Below, in pieces: positions 1 through 6,059 of a DNA stretch of 11,750 nt. The stretch comes from JBCCMB01 sp039026555 (lineage in GTDB: Bacteria > Pseudomonadota > Alphaproteobacteria > Caulobacterales > Hyphomonadaceae). The stretch covers positions 1-11,750 of the forward strand of contig JBCCMB010000086.1 in assembly GCA_039026555.1 (NCBI GenBank), read 5' to 3'. Under the pieces are notes generated by a model. That model made no database searches. It had not been told where the DNA came from and worked only from the letters and a program-made list of their open reading frames with translations. Numbering within the stretch: position 1 is the first letter of the stretch; each line of letters begins with the position of its first letter. The translations under genes and the position numbers were made by a program.

Positions 1-248
1 ACGTGCAGCAATTCGCCTTTCCGCGCTTCCCACGCTTCGCGCTGCTGATCTTCTTCCGGGCGCACGATGAACCCATCCTTGTGCGGCGTCGCTTTCAACG
101 GCTTCAGGATCTGCGCGCCGTTTTGATCGAGGAAGGGTCCGTAGGCGAAACAATCGTCTGGAGCCGCTGTGAAAGAGCGCACGCGGACTTCGCCTCTCAC
201 CCCAAAGGCGCCCGCGATTTGCGCCACGACGACCAGCTCGTCGGCCAT
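1..248 (-). CDS. rimM: Ribosome maturation factor RimM (5' part; C-terminus outside window)
   Basis: RimM binds ribosomal protein S19 in the 30S head and helps process and assemble the 3' domain of 16S rRNA in the cytoplasm. The 82 visible residues hold the start of the N-terminal RimM barrel. Residues 6-26 carry the family's opening, VVVAQIAGAFGVRGEVRVRSF, with the glycine-spaced GAFGVRGEVRV core. The ATG at 248 lies 2 bp after the stop of the acetyltransferase gene. A purine-rich GGAGAAAG in the end of that gene (257-264) can serve as ribosome binding site. Position after rpsP matches the usual rpsP-rimM-trmD-rplS order, so trmD would be expected just beyond base 1 (inference). The reading frame is open to the window edge, so the gene is cut by the window and not broken. 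Confidence 0.93.
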   Translation of the reverse strand, partial: MADELVVVAQIAGAFGVRGEVRVRSFTAAPDDCFAYGPFLDQNGAQILKPLKATPHKDGFIVRPEEDQQREAWEARKGELLH

Positions 249-250
249 GG

Positions 251-751
251 TCAAACTTTCTCCAGCACGCGCGGCCGGTAAAGCATGGCGACGCGCTTAT
301 CCCCATCGCGCAGAGGCCGCACGGTCAGCGTTTCGAAGTCGAAACTAGTATGAAACGCCATGGAGACGGGGTTGGGCGGCGCATCATTCACCTCGGCGGC
401 GACGCCCTCCAGCTCCAACGCCTCGCACAAGGCCAAAGCGTCTTCATACAGGGCCTTGCCGACGCCGCGGCGATACGCTGAAGCCGCGACCATCACCCGG
501 TCGACATAGAGCGACCGGGGAGCGTTCTCCTCAAACCAGCGATAATTTTCGCTGCCATAAGCCGCGCCCGGCGCGAAGAGGATGGCGACGCCAAGCGGCG
601 TCTCGTCCGCCTCCGCCACCCGCAACGCGGCGGCCATGGCGCTGAGCGCCAGATAATGCGCCTGATCCATTGGGCCGACATGCGGTTCGCTGGCGGCGTT
701 GAGCGCGACGACCCACGCCGCATCGTCTGGCGTCGCGTCGCGCACCCGCAT
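251..751 (-). CDS. GNAT-family N-acetyltransferase, substrate unknown
   Basis: A 166-residue protein with the GNAT fold, expected to transfer an acetyl group from acetyl-CoA to an amine. Motif A is visible at about residues 82-104: a beta strand (YVDRVMV) leads into RRGVGKA (94-100), which matches the Q/R-x-x-G-x-G/A pyrophosphate-binding loop, followed by a helix. Residues 127-140 (NPVSMAFHTSFDFE) look like motif B, where N and the F/H residues often recur. Its length is normal for a single-domain GNAT. It sits between rpsP (5 bp upstream) and rimM (2 bp downstream), so it is cotranscribed with ribosome genes. That makes a ribosomal-protein or translation-linked substrate conceivable, but it does not resemble RimI closely enough to say so. 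ATG start at 751, with a GAAGG just upstream inside the end of rpsP. Confidence 0.85.
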   Translation of the reverse strand: MRVRDATPDDAAWVVALNAASEPHVGPMDQAHYLALSAMAAALRVAEADETPLGVAILFAPGAAYGSENYRWFEENAPRSLYVDRVMVAASAYRRGVGKALYEDALALCEALELEGVAAEVNDAPPNPVSMAFHTSFDFETLTVRPLRDGDKRVAMLYRPRVLEKV

Positions 752-756
752 TGGGA

Positions 757-1233
757 CTAGCCTTCGGTTTTTTCTTCAGCTTCCGCTTCGGCTTCGGCTT
801 CAGCGGGCGCCTCTTCAGCTTCAGCCGCAGGCTCTTCAACCGGAGCTTCTTCAGGCTCTGGCGCAGCCGCCGCTTCCGCTTCGGCGGCGGTCTTCGCCTC
901 TTCTTTTTCTTTGCGCTCTTCTTCACGCTCTAGCGCTTTGGCGCCCGGCTTGGCTTTGTTCGGGTTGTTGCCGTGCTCCCATTTCATCAGGCCGGCCTCG
1001 CCCAAAAAGCGCGCCACGCGATCGGTCGGCTTAGCGCCTTTGGCGAGCCAGTCGCGGGCTTTGTCGACGTCCAATTTCACGCGGTTTTCATCATCCTTGC
1101 CGAGCAACGGATTGTACGCGCCGATACGCTCGATAAACCGGCCGTCGCGGGGTGCGCGGACGTCCGCGATGACGATGTGATAATAGGGACGCTTTTTAGA
1201 GCCGCCGCGCGACAAGCGAATTTTGGTGGACAT
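757..1233 (-). CDS. rpsP: 30S ribosomal protein bS16 with extended acidic C-terminal tail
   Basis: bS16 is a small-subunit protein needed for early 30S assembly on the 5' domain of 16S rRNA. Residues 1-82 are the conserved core: it opens [20 protein letters not shown], then [14 protein letters not shown] at about 30-43, and [17 protein letters not shown] at about 61-77. The E. coli protein stops near residue 82. Here a further 76 residues follow: a charged helix-like stretch (about 95-117) and then an Ala/Glu/Pro-rich region (about 117-158). Extended S16 tails are common in alphaproteobacteria. A clear Shine-Dalgarno sequence AGGAG lies 7 bp ahead of the ATG at 1233. The gene follows aroQ by 34 bp and precedes the GNAT gene by 5 bp. 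Confidence 0.97.
   Translation of the reverse strand: MSTKIRLSRGGSKKRPYYHIVIADVRAPRDGRFIERIGAYNPLLGKDDENRVKLDVDKARDWLAKGAKPTDRVARFLGEAGLMKWEHGNNPNKAKPGAKALEREEERKEKEEAKTAAEAEAAAAPEPEEAPVEEPAAEAEEAPAEAEAEAEAEEKTEG
762..885 (-). repeat. Low-complexity Ala/Glu/Pro-coding stretch in rpsP
   Basis: Short GCx/GAx codon runs encode the acidic tail of bS16 (about residues 117-156, many AE and EA dipeptides). On the plus strand this reads as repeated cttcagcttc / cttcggcttc units. It also produces a spurious Lys/Arg-rich reading frame. It is probably prone to length change by slippage (inference). Confidence 0.6.
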
Positions 1234-1267
1234 GTGTTTCTCCTAAATCAGTCCGTTTGGGTCCGCC

Positions 1268-1558
1268 CTAGCGACGGAATTGTTCGTGATGACGGATCAC
1301 TTCCGTCACGATGAAATTCAAAAATTTCTCAGCAAAATCCGGGTCTAAACCAGACCGATCCGCAAGACGGCGCAGGCGTTCGATCTGTTCTTTTTCCCGC
1401 GATTTGTCCGCCGGCGGCAGATCATGCTCGGCCTTTAATCGCCCCACCTCCTGGGTGCAGCGAAACCGCTCCGCCAGCATATGGATCAGCGCCGCATCGA
1501 TATTGTCGATGCTGTCGCGCAGGCGGAGGAGATCGGTGGGGGTCGGATGCTCAATCAT
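1268..1558 (-). CDS. Monofunctional AroQ-class chorismate mutase
   Basis: Converts chorismate to prephenate, the branch step to phenylalanine and tyrosine. The 96-residue all-helical protein aligns without gaps over most of its length to the chorismate mutase domain of E. coli PheA. The active-site set is present: R14, R31, K42, D51, R54 and E55 correspond to E. coli R11, R28, K39, D48, R51 and E52. The position of E. coli Q88 falls near H91/E92, an expected variation among AroQ proteins. No prephenate dehydratase or dehydrogenase domain is fused, so another enzyme must process prephenate. The ATG at 1558 overlaps the last 8 bases of the upstream small gene, which suggests translational coupling. 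Its place between ffh and rpsP is typical of alphaproteobacteria; only the extra gene upstream is unusual. Confidence 0.93.
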   Translation of the reverse strand: MIEHPTPTDLLRLRDSIDNIDAALIHMLAERFRCTQEVGRLKAEHDLPPADKSREKEQIERLRRLADRSGLDPDFAEKFLNFIVTEVIRHHEQFRR

Positions 1559-2033
1559 TGGCGAACCTTCTCTCGCCGAGTAAGTCAGACACCTCTGAGT
1601 TGGAGCGCGTTAGCACGCCAGAAAGGCAATCTGCCGCCAACTGCAATCGTTGCTGAATATCGTCGACTTCTCCGGAAAAATTGAATGCATTGACCGCCTC
1701 AAAAGCACTGTTCTCTAATTCATCATTCCGATCCAAGTCGACGCAGATTTCCGACTTCAACCTCATCAAAATTTCAGTATGCGAATCCGATTCCGGGAGA
1801 TCGGCCGAACTCTGATTATAACGAGACATCTGAAACGTTATCTTGTTTACACAAGCAACAAATTTACAGGTGTTGTCTCGGACTCGTGCAACCCGCTCTG
1901 ATTTGTATGCAGCAACGCGGACTTTAGCCTCTTGGATGCTTTTTCTGTGGGACCACCATACGTTCCAGGCAACTGCCGCCGCCGCGGCCAAAGCGCTGAC
2001 CCCCGCAAATAGCGAAGCTGTCTCAACACTCAC
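1551..2033 (-). CDS. Unknown small membrane-anchored protein, GC-poor, embedded in the ffh operon
   Basis: I do not recognise this 160-residue protein. Residues about 6-27 form one hydrophobic Ala-rich membrane segment (SLFAGVSALAAAAAVAWNVW), followed by positive residues (HRK, 29-31). This suggests an N-out, C-in topology with a cytoplasmic, mostly helical domain. A basic stretch (KSERVARVRDN, 44-54) and an Asp/Glu-rich second half follow. The layout resembles anonymous one-TM accessory proteins with an R-x-x-W-I-x-x-L-R-D-like segment after the membrane helix, but this is a weak impression. The start is a GTG whose GTGA overlaps the TGA of ffh; the 3' end overlaps aroQ by 8 bp, so it is tightly coupled on both sides. 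Hand-counted GC is about 50% (1561-2040), falling to about 44% in 1621-1860, against about 65% in a sample of ffh. A purine-rich GGGGGGAAGAAG before the GTG can act as ribosome binding site. Confidence 0.75.
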   Translation of the reverse strand: MSVETASLFAGVSALAAAAAVAWNVWWSHRKSIQEAKVRVAAYKSERVARVRDNTCKFVACVNKITFQMSRYNQSSADLPESDSHTEILMRLKSEICVDLDRNDELENSAFEAVNAFNFSGEVDDIQQRLQLAADCLSGVLTRSNSEVSDLLGERRFAND

Positions 2034-3529
2034 TTCTTCTTCCCCCCTAAGCCGGGTAGGCCGCCAGCCGGCCCGCCAAGACCCGGCAAGCCGCCGGGCG
2101 CGCCAGGGCCGCCTAGGCCTGGAAGACCGCCGCCGCTGGGCATGCCGCCCAACCCTCCAGGCGGCATTCCGCCCGGCATCGCGCCGCCGGCCATCGAGCC
2201 CATGGCTTTCGATAGGTTTTTCATGCCGCCCTTGCCGAGCTTCTTCATCATATCGGACATTTGGCGGTGCATTTTCAGCACCTTGTTGATTTCCGAGACC
2301 TCAACGCCTGAGCCTTTGGCGATGCGGCGTTTGCGCGAGGCGTTGAGCAAGGCCGGCTTTTTGCGCTCGGCAGGCGTCATCGACAGAATGATCGCTTCCT
2401 GACGCTTAAGCACTTTGTCATCCATGCCTTGGGCGTCCATGGCCTGGCGCGCCTTTTTAGCGCCGGGCAGCATGCCCATCACGCCGCCTAAACCGCCCAT
2501 GCGTTGCAGCTGCTTGAACTGCTCCATCATGTCTTCAAGGTCGAACTGGCCCTTCGCCATTTTCTGGGCGATGCGTTCGGTCTTTTCCTGGTCCAGCTCT
2601 TGAGCCGCTTTTTCGACCAGGGAAACGACATCCCCCTGCCCCAAAATGCGGCCGGCGATGCGTTTGGCGTCAAAAACATCCAGCGCATCGAGCTTCTCGC
2701 CCGCGCCGAGGAATTTGATCGGCAGGCCCGTCACCGCGCGCATGGAGAGGGCCGCGCCGCCGCGCCCATCGCCATCCATCCGCGTCAGCACCAAACCGGT
2801 GAGCGGGAGGCGCTCATTGAAACGTTTCGCGGTCTCAACCGCGTCCTGGCCGGTCAGCGCATCGGCGACCAGCAGCGTTTCAGACGGTTTCGCGATATCG
2901 GCGATCTCCGCCGCCTCGCCCATCATCTGCTCGTCCAGCGTGGTGCGACCGGCGGTGTCGAGCATGATCACATCATAGCCGCCCAGTTTGGCCGCCTGGA
3001 CCGCGCGGCGGGCGATGTCGGCCGGCAATTGGCCTTCGATAATGGGCAGCGCATCGACGCCAACCTGATCGGCGAGGATTTTCAGCTGCTCCATCGCCGC
3101 CGGGCGCCGAACGTCGAGGGATGCGACCATCACCTTTTTGCGCTCGACGTCTTTCAGGCGTTTGGCCAGCTTACCGGTCGTGGTCGTTTTACCGGAACCT
3201 TGTAGGCCGGCCATCATGATCACGGCGGGCGGGCTGTCGATGCGCAATCCAGTGGGCGCGCCCTCCCCGCCCAGCATGTCGACCAGGCCGTCATGGACGA
3301 TTTTGACGACTTGCTGACCCGGTTTGATCGAGCGGATAACGTCCTCGCCCACGGCTTTGGGTTTGACGTCCGCAATGAATTGTTTGACGACGTCCAGCGC
3401 GACGTCCGCCTCGAGAAGGGCCACGCGCACATCGCGCATGGCGGCCGACACGTCTTTTTCCGACAGGGCGCCCTTGCCCGTCAGCCCATCGAAGACGCCG
3501 GATAGCCGGTCGGTCAACGCATCGAACAT
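2030..3529 (-). CDS. ffh: Signal recognition particle GTPase Ffh (SRP54)
   Basis: Ffh binds 4.5S RNA and signal sequences of nascent inner-membrane and secreted proteins, and docks with FtsY. 499 residues. The N domain is about 1-85. The G domain shows G1 GLQGSGKT (108-115), G3 DTAGR (191-195), G4 TRMD (249-252) and the G5-like GAGE (275-278). The M domain begins about 320; its RNA-binding helix-turn-helix is visible as ASRKRRIAKGSG (397-408). Met-rich signal-binding segments lie on either side (for example MGMLPG, MHRQMSDMMKK). The C-terminal tail is Gly/Pro/Met/Leu-rich, with three GGLPGLGG repeats, and ends in KKK. The start at 3529 is chosen because an AGGAGGTG ribosome binding site sits just ahead and the MFDALTDRLS opening is typical; the frame extends further upstream but looks non-coding. 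It is the first gene of the operon leading to rpsP and rimM. Confidence 0.97.
   Translation of the reverse strand: MFDALTDRLSGVFDGLTGKGALSEKDVSAAMRDVRVALLEADVALDVVKQFIADVKPKAVGEDVIRSIKPGQQVVKIVHDGLVDMLGGEGAPTGLRIDSPPAVIMMAGLQGSGKTTTTGKLAKRLKDVERKKVMVASLDVRRPAAMEQLKILADQVGVDALPIIEGQLPADIARRAVQAAKLGGYDVIMLDTAGRTTLDEQMMGEAAEIADIAKPSETLLVADALTGQDAVETAKRFNERLPLTGLVLTRMDGDGRGGAALSMRAVTGLPIKFLGAGEKLDALDVFDAKRIAGRILGQGDVVSLVEKAAQELDQEKTERIAQKMAKGQFDLEDMMEQFKQLQRMGGLGGVMGMLPGAKKARQAMDAQGMDDKVLKRQEAIILSMTPAERKKPALLNASRKRRIAKGSGVEVSEINKVLKMHRQMSDMMKKLGKGGMKNLSKAMGSMAGGAMPGGMPPGGLGGMPSGGGLPGLGGPGAPGGLPGLGGPAGGLPGLGGKKK
2042..2131 (-). repeat. Three GGLPGLGG-coding repeats at the 3' end of ffh
   Basis: Residues 467-496 of Ffh contain three near-identical GGLPGLGG units separated by PGAP and PA, just before the terminal KKK. 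It is a flexible, low-complexity tail beyond the folded M domain. Gly/Met/Pro-rich Ffh tails are common, but this unit is regular enough to call a repeat. Confidence 0.65.
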
Positions 3530-3533
3530 GTCG

Positions 3534-3541
3534 CACCTCCT
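3534..3541 (-). promoter_or_regulatory. Ribosome binding site of ffh
   Basis: AGGAGGTG, a near-perfect complement of the 16S rRNA 3' end, lies 4 bases ahead of the ATG at 3529. It decides the ffh start against a 44-residue longer frame. Confidence 0.85.
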
Positions 3542-3598
3542 CATTTGTGGACCCAGATTAAAAAGGGCGCCCACGGCGAACCGCACAAACGAAAAGCG

Positions 3599-3627
3599 CC
3601 CCGCTGAGCGAAACTCGCCGAGCGGGG
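3599..3627 (-). terminator. Hairpin in the ffh leader / 3' region of the epimerase gene (possible terminator)
   Basis: CCCCGCT (3599-3605) pairs with AGCGGGG (3621-3627). Inside, GCGA (3608-3611) pairs with TCGC (3615-3618) around a 3-base loop. On the minus strand the stem is followed by CGCTTTTCGTTTG, a broken T-rich tract. It could weakly terminate transcription coming from the epimerase gene, or act as an attenuator if transcription starts at the candidate promoter further upstream. The sequence alone does not choose between these. Confidence 0.4.
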
Positions 3628-3704
3628 GACCTCGCCGAACTCCCGCCGCATCGCGCGGCATGTTTCGGTCAAGGCGCAGCTTTAACTGCGCGGATTAGCG
3701 CGTG

Positions 3705-3733
3705 CGAATACGCGAAGGGGCGAGATACGTCAA
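3705..3733 (-). promoter_or_regulatory. Candidate housekeeping promoter for the ffh operon
   Basis: On the minus strand, TTGACG (3733-3728) is separated by 17 bp from TATTCG (3710-3705). The -35 matches the consensus well; the -10 is weak. It would give a start site near 3698 and an ffh leader of about 170 nt. A second small hairpin (GCGCAG / CTGCGC, 3674-3691) would lie in that leader. No better promoter was seen in 3530-3757. Confidence 0.4.
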
Positions 3734-3757
3734 CACTATGCGCGAGATTGAGGCGAG

Positions 3758-4792
3758 CTATTCTGCGGCTTGCGCGGCCGGTTGGAGCTCGGGTTTTATC
3801 GGCTTCCGCGCCGGCGCGCCGCTTTGCGACAACACCCAGTCGACAAGCTCCGACAAACCCAGATGCAGGCCGTATTGCGCGCGCCAATTCAGCTCCTGCT
3901 CAGCATGCGTGGGATCCGCGCCGAAACGAAGGCCCACGCCAACAAGGTCTTCAGACGATTGGATCGCCGCAGCATAGCTTTGGCCATCCGCGCGAGGGCG
4001 TTTGGCGTCCAACAACGTGCAGATCGCAAGGACGACATCCAGAACGCGGCGCTCCGATCGCGCGCCGAACAAATACGTCGCTCCCGGCGCGCCACGCGCC
4101 GCCGCTGCGACCAAACCATTGGCGAGATCCGCGACATGCAGCCAATCTCGCACCGTTTCGCCATCGTCCAATGCGATCGGACCCCCGGAAAGCGCTTGAC
4201 GAATGACGCCGGGAAGGAGCGCTGTCTTGCACTGCCACGGCCCGTAAACTTGCGGACTATGCGTCATCACCACCGGAATGTTGAAACTCCGGCCCCACGC
4301 TTTGGCGAGCAGCGCGCAGGACGCCTCCGCCGCGCCGTCTGGCGTAGCCGAATCGTAAGGGGTGAAATCGTCAAACGCCGCATCGGCGGCCCCCAAGGGC
4401 CGAAAAACCCGATCAGAGCTCGCCACCACCAATTTGAAGTCCGGTTTTGCGTGGGCTGAAGACATATAGGTCCTCACCGCCTCCAACAGGCCCAGCATCG
4501 CTTCATAGCGGGCGCGCGCCGCCTCTCCCGCGCCCATATCGGGTTTAGGGCCGGCCATGTGAACGACGCAGTCTGGTCGATACTCACGCAACAAGGCGCT
4601 CATCATCACCCGATCGCCAGCGTCGGCTTTGACCGCGGCGAACCGGCCGCTTTTGGGAAGACCCGCAAGCGCTTTGGGATCCGTCGCACCGCTCATCGTG
4701 TCGACACTGAGGGTTTCATCGCCGCGCGCAATTAAAGCGCGCGCCGTCGCCGACCCCACAAATCCGCCGCCGCCTGTGATGAACGCGCGCAT
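3758..4792 (-). CDS. RmlB-like NAD-dependent epimerase/dehydratase family protein, catalytic residues apparently lost
   Basis: An extended short-chain dehydrogenase of 344 residues, closest in layout to dTDP-glucose 4,6-dehydratase (RmlB). The N-terminal Rossmann motif is intact: TGGGGFVGS near residues 6-14 (GxxGxxG). The C-terminal half keeps VYGPW, the RDWLHVADLANGL segment and an LLPGVIRQALSGG segment that aligns with the sugar-nucleotide-binding half of RmlB. However, in a gapless alignment of FTPYDSATPDGAAEAS to RmlB's matching segment, the catalytic Tyr and Lys of YxxxK become Asp and Glu, and the Thr-Asp-Glu catalytic triple reads Ser-Asp-Arg (SSDRVF). It probably binds NAD(H) and perhaps a nucleotide sugar, but classical dehydratase chemistry is doubtful. 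Start ATG at 4792 is preferred (MRAFITGGGGFVG, GAAGGG just upstream); a TTG at 4822 in frame is less likely. It lies downstream of rpoH past a terminator-like hairpin. Confidence 0.85.
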   Translation of the reverse strand: MRAFITGGGGFVGSATARALIARGDETLSVDTMSGATDPKALAGLPKSGRFAAVKADAGDRVMMSALLREYRPDCVVHMAGPKPDMGAGEAARARYEAMLGLLEAVRTYMSSAHAKPDFKLVVASSDRVFRPLGAADAAFDDFTPYDSATPDGAAEASCALLAKAWGRSFNIPVVMTHSPQVYGPWQCKTALLPGVIRQALSGGPIALDDGETVRDWLHVADLANGLVAAAARGAPGATYLFGARSERRVLDVVLAICTLLDAKRPRADGQSYAAAIQSSEDLVGVGLRFGADPTHAEQELNWRAQYGLHLGLSELVDWVLSQSGAPARKPIKPELQPAAQAAE

Positions 4793-4827
4793 ATACCCTT
4801 CATCCTGATTCCAACTCCACAATGCAA

Positions 4828-4857
4828 AAGCGCGCTCCTTTGTCTAGGAACGCGCTT
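4828..4857 (-). terminator. Rho-independent terminator-like hairpin after rpoH
   Basis: AAGCGCG (4828-4834) pairs with CGCGCTT (4851-4857). TCC (4836-4838) extends the stem with GGA (4847-4849) past one mismatch, around an 8-base loop. On the minus strand the stem ends in a CTTTTGCATTG stretch, a short T run. It lies 44 bp past the rpoH stop and 35 bp ahead of the epimerase start, so that gene depends on read-through or a promoter not obvious to me. Confidence 0.55.
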
Positions 4858-4901
4858 CTGTGATTTTCGCGTAAAGCGAGAATTGTTGACGATTTGATCG
4901 C

Positions 4902-5789
4902 TTATGCGACGCCGCGCTCTTTTGCGGTCTTGCGCATGGCCTTTTGCAGCTTCTCAAACGCCCGCACTTCGATCTGACGAATGCGCTCGCGGGATACATT
5001 GTAGACCTTCGAAAGATCTTCCAGCGTCGTGGGCTCATCCTTCAATCGCCGCTCGGCGATGATGTGCTTCTCGCGATCATTGAGGTCGGCCATAGCCGCC
5101 TCCAGAAGCTCCATGCGAGCGGAGAATTCATCATTGTCCGCGTATTCTTCCGCTTGGCCTTTGGCGGTGTCGTCCGATAACCAATCTTGCCATTCGCCAT
5201 CGCCGTCCGCGCCGCCGATCGGAGCGTTCAAGGACGCATCCCCGCCTGACATACGCCGGTTCATCGAGACGACTTCATCTTCATTGACGCCAAGACGGGT
5301 TGCGATCTCCGTCACGTTTTCAGGACGCAGATCGCCATCCTCCAGGGCTTGGATTTCGCCTTTCAGCCGGCGCAGATTGAAAAATAGCTTCTTCTGAGCG
5401 GCTGTCGTGCCGAGTTTCACCAATGACCAGGAGCGCAAAATGTATTCCTGGATCGCCGCGCGGATCCACCACATGGCGTAGGTCGCCAAGCGGAAGCCTT
5501 TGTCCGGATCAAATTTCTTAACCGCCTGCATCAAGCCGACATTGCCCTCGGAAATCACTTCGCCCATGGGCAAGCCATAGCCGCGATAGCCCATAGCGAT
5601 CTTAGCCACCAAGCGTAGATGCGAGGTCACGAGTTTTTCAGCTGCTTCGGAATCCTCATGCTCCAGCCAACGTTCGGCCAGCATGAATTCTTCCTCCTTC
5701 TCAAGAAGGGGGAATTTGCGGATTTCCGTCAGATAGCGCGATAGGCCCTGCTCAGGGCTCAGCGCAACGGATGTGGATAGGGACGCCAT
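4902..5789 (-). CDS. rpoH: RNA polymerase sigma-32 factor (heat-shock sigma RpoH)
   Basis: Directs RNA polymerase to heat-shock promoters (chaperones, proteases). 295 residues, normal for the family. Region 2 spans about 53-125, including EGNVGLMQAVKKFDPDKGFR and the -10-contacting LATYAMWWIRAAIQEYILRSWSLVK. The RpoH-specific box QKKLFFNLR is at 132-140; it separates RpoH from the housekeeping sigma factor and is linked to core binding and FtsH/DnaK control. Region 4.2 is at about 254-282, with the NVSRERIRQIEVRAFEKL helix-turn-helix. The ATG at 5789 follows a GGAGG with good spacing. Alphaproteobacteria often carry more than one rpoH; this could be either copy. The upstream region holds a sigma-32-like promoter. 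Confidence 0.97.
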   Translation of the reverse strand: MASLSTSVALSPEQGLSRYLTEIRKFPLLEKEEEFMLAERWLEHEDSEAAEKLVTSHLRLVAKIAMGYRGYGLPMGEVISEGNVGLMQAVKKFDPDKGFRLATYAMWWIRAAIQEYILRSWSLVKLGTTAAQKKLFFNLRRLKGEIQALEDGDLRPENVTEIATRLGVNEDEVVSMNRRMSGGDASLNAPIGGADGDGEWQDWLSDDTAKGQAEEYADNDEFSARMELLEAAMADLNDREKHIIAERRLKDEPTTLEDLSKVYNVSRERIRQIEVRAFEKLQKAMRKTAKERGVA

Positions 5790-5856
5790 ACTTCGCCTCC
5801 ATCATAAATTTAGCCGCACGAGACCATCTCGTCCGGCGCGTTGGAGACGATAATAG

Positions 5857-5885
5857 CGTGTTTCGTCCCCCCGTCCGCCCACATC
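5857..5885 (-). promoter_or_regulatory. Possible second (housekeeping) rpoH promoter
   Basis: On the minus strand a CGGACGG followed after 13 bp by GCTATTAT partly matches the Caulobacter-type housekeeping consensus (TTGACGS, then GCTANAWC). The match is imperfect in both boxes and the coordinates are approximate. It lies between the sigma-32-like site and the rpoH start, as a basal promoter might. Confidence 0.22.
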
Positions 5886-5913
5886 ACGCGCATATGATCC
5901 ATAAATCGCGTGA
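5884..5913. repeat. Inverted repeat in the predicted rpoH leader
   Basis: TCACGCG (5884-5890) and CGCGTGA (5907-5913) form a perfect 7-bp inverted repeat with a 16-base spacer. If rpoH is transcribed from the site at 5945-5973, the leader RNA would fold this into a stem. It could equally be a DNA-binding site between the divergent genes. Confidence 0.45.
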
Positions 5914-5944
5914 ATGTGAACGTGCACAATGTTTCCGATAAACG

Positions 5945-5973
5945 ATATGGTGCGGCCGCCAGCAGATTCCAAG
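5945..5973 (-). promoter_or_regulatory. Sigma-32-type (heat-shock) promoter for rpoH
   Basis: On the minus strand, CTTGGAA (5973-5967) is followed by a 14-bp spacer and CACCATAT (5952-5945). The E. coli sigma-32 consensus is CTTGAAA, 11-16 bp, CCCCATNT, so 6 of 7 and 7 of 8 positions fit, with N counted as a match. Transcription would begin near 5938 and leave a leader of about 150 nt. Caulobacter rpoH is known to have its own sigma-32 promoter, so autoregulation is a reasonable inference. Confidence 0.5.
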
Positions 5974-6059
5974 TCCCCGACCAATCCGACGTGCCTCTGA
6001 AGACCGCCTTGCCTTCACGCAGGAACTGACATGATAGTCGATGTTGAGGAGGACGCGTT

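Larger units (their letters stand above)
5790..6059. other. Divergent control region between rpoH and the cystatin-like lipoprotein gene
   Basis: These 270 bp hold no convincing gene. Minus-strand open frames run through them (one into the lipoprotein gene as antisense), but they lack a plausible start with ribosome binding site and family resemblance. The region carries the rpoH promoter candidates and the inverted repeat. On the plus strand only a clear AGGAGG ribosome binding site (around 6046-6051) was found for the lipoprotein gene, with no convincing promoter. Confidence 0.6.

Noticed and set aside
531..926. Lys/Arg-rich minus-strand frame
   Set aside because: It is the out-of-frame reading of the Ala/Glu-rich tail of bS16, running on into the acetyltransferase gene in another frame.
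1551..2033. Mobile element insertion as the origin of the GC-poor gene
   Set aside because: No transposase, inverted terminal repeats or target duplications were seen at either edge. Only composition and position support foreign origin.
3530..3661. 44-residue N-terminal extension of Ffh
   Set aside because: The internal ATG at 3529 has an excellent ribosome binding site and the standard Ffh opening. The extension runs over hairpin and leader sequence.
3770..4459. 229-codon plus-strand frame antisense to the epimerase
   Set aside because: Arg-rich shadow frame with no recognisable motif; the minus-strand SDR aligns along its length.
4902..5789. Housekeeping sigma factor RpoD instead of RpoH
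   Set aside because: Too short, lacks region 1.1 and the large non-conserved region, and has the RpoH box QKKLFFNLR.
5802..5984. 60-codon minus-strand frame ahead of rpoH
   Set aside because: No ribosome binding site, and it overlaps the proposed promoter and inverted repeat. Composition gives no protein-like signal.
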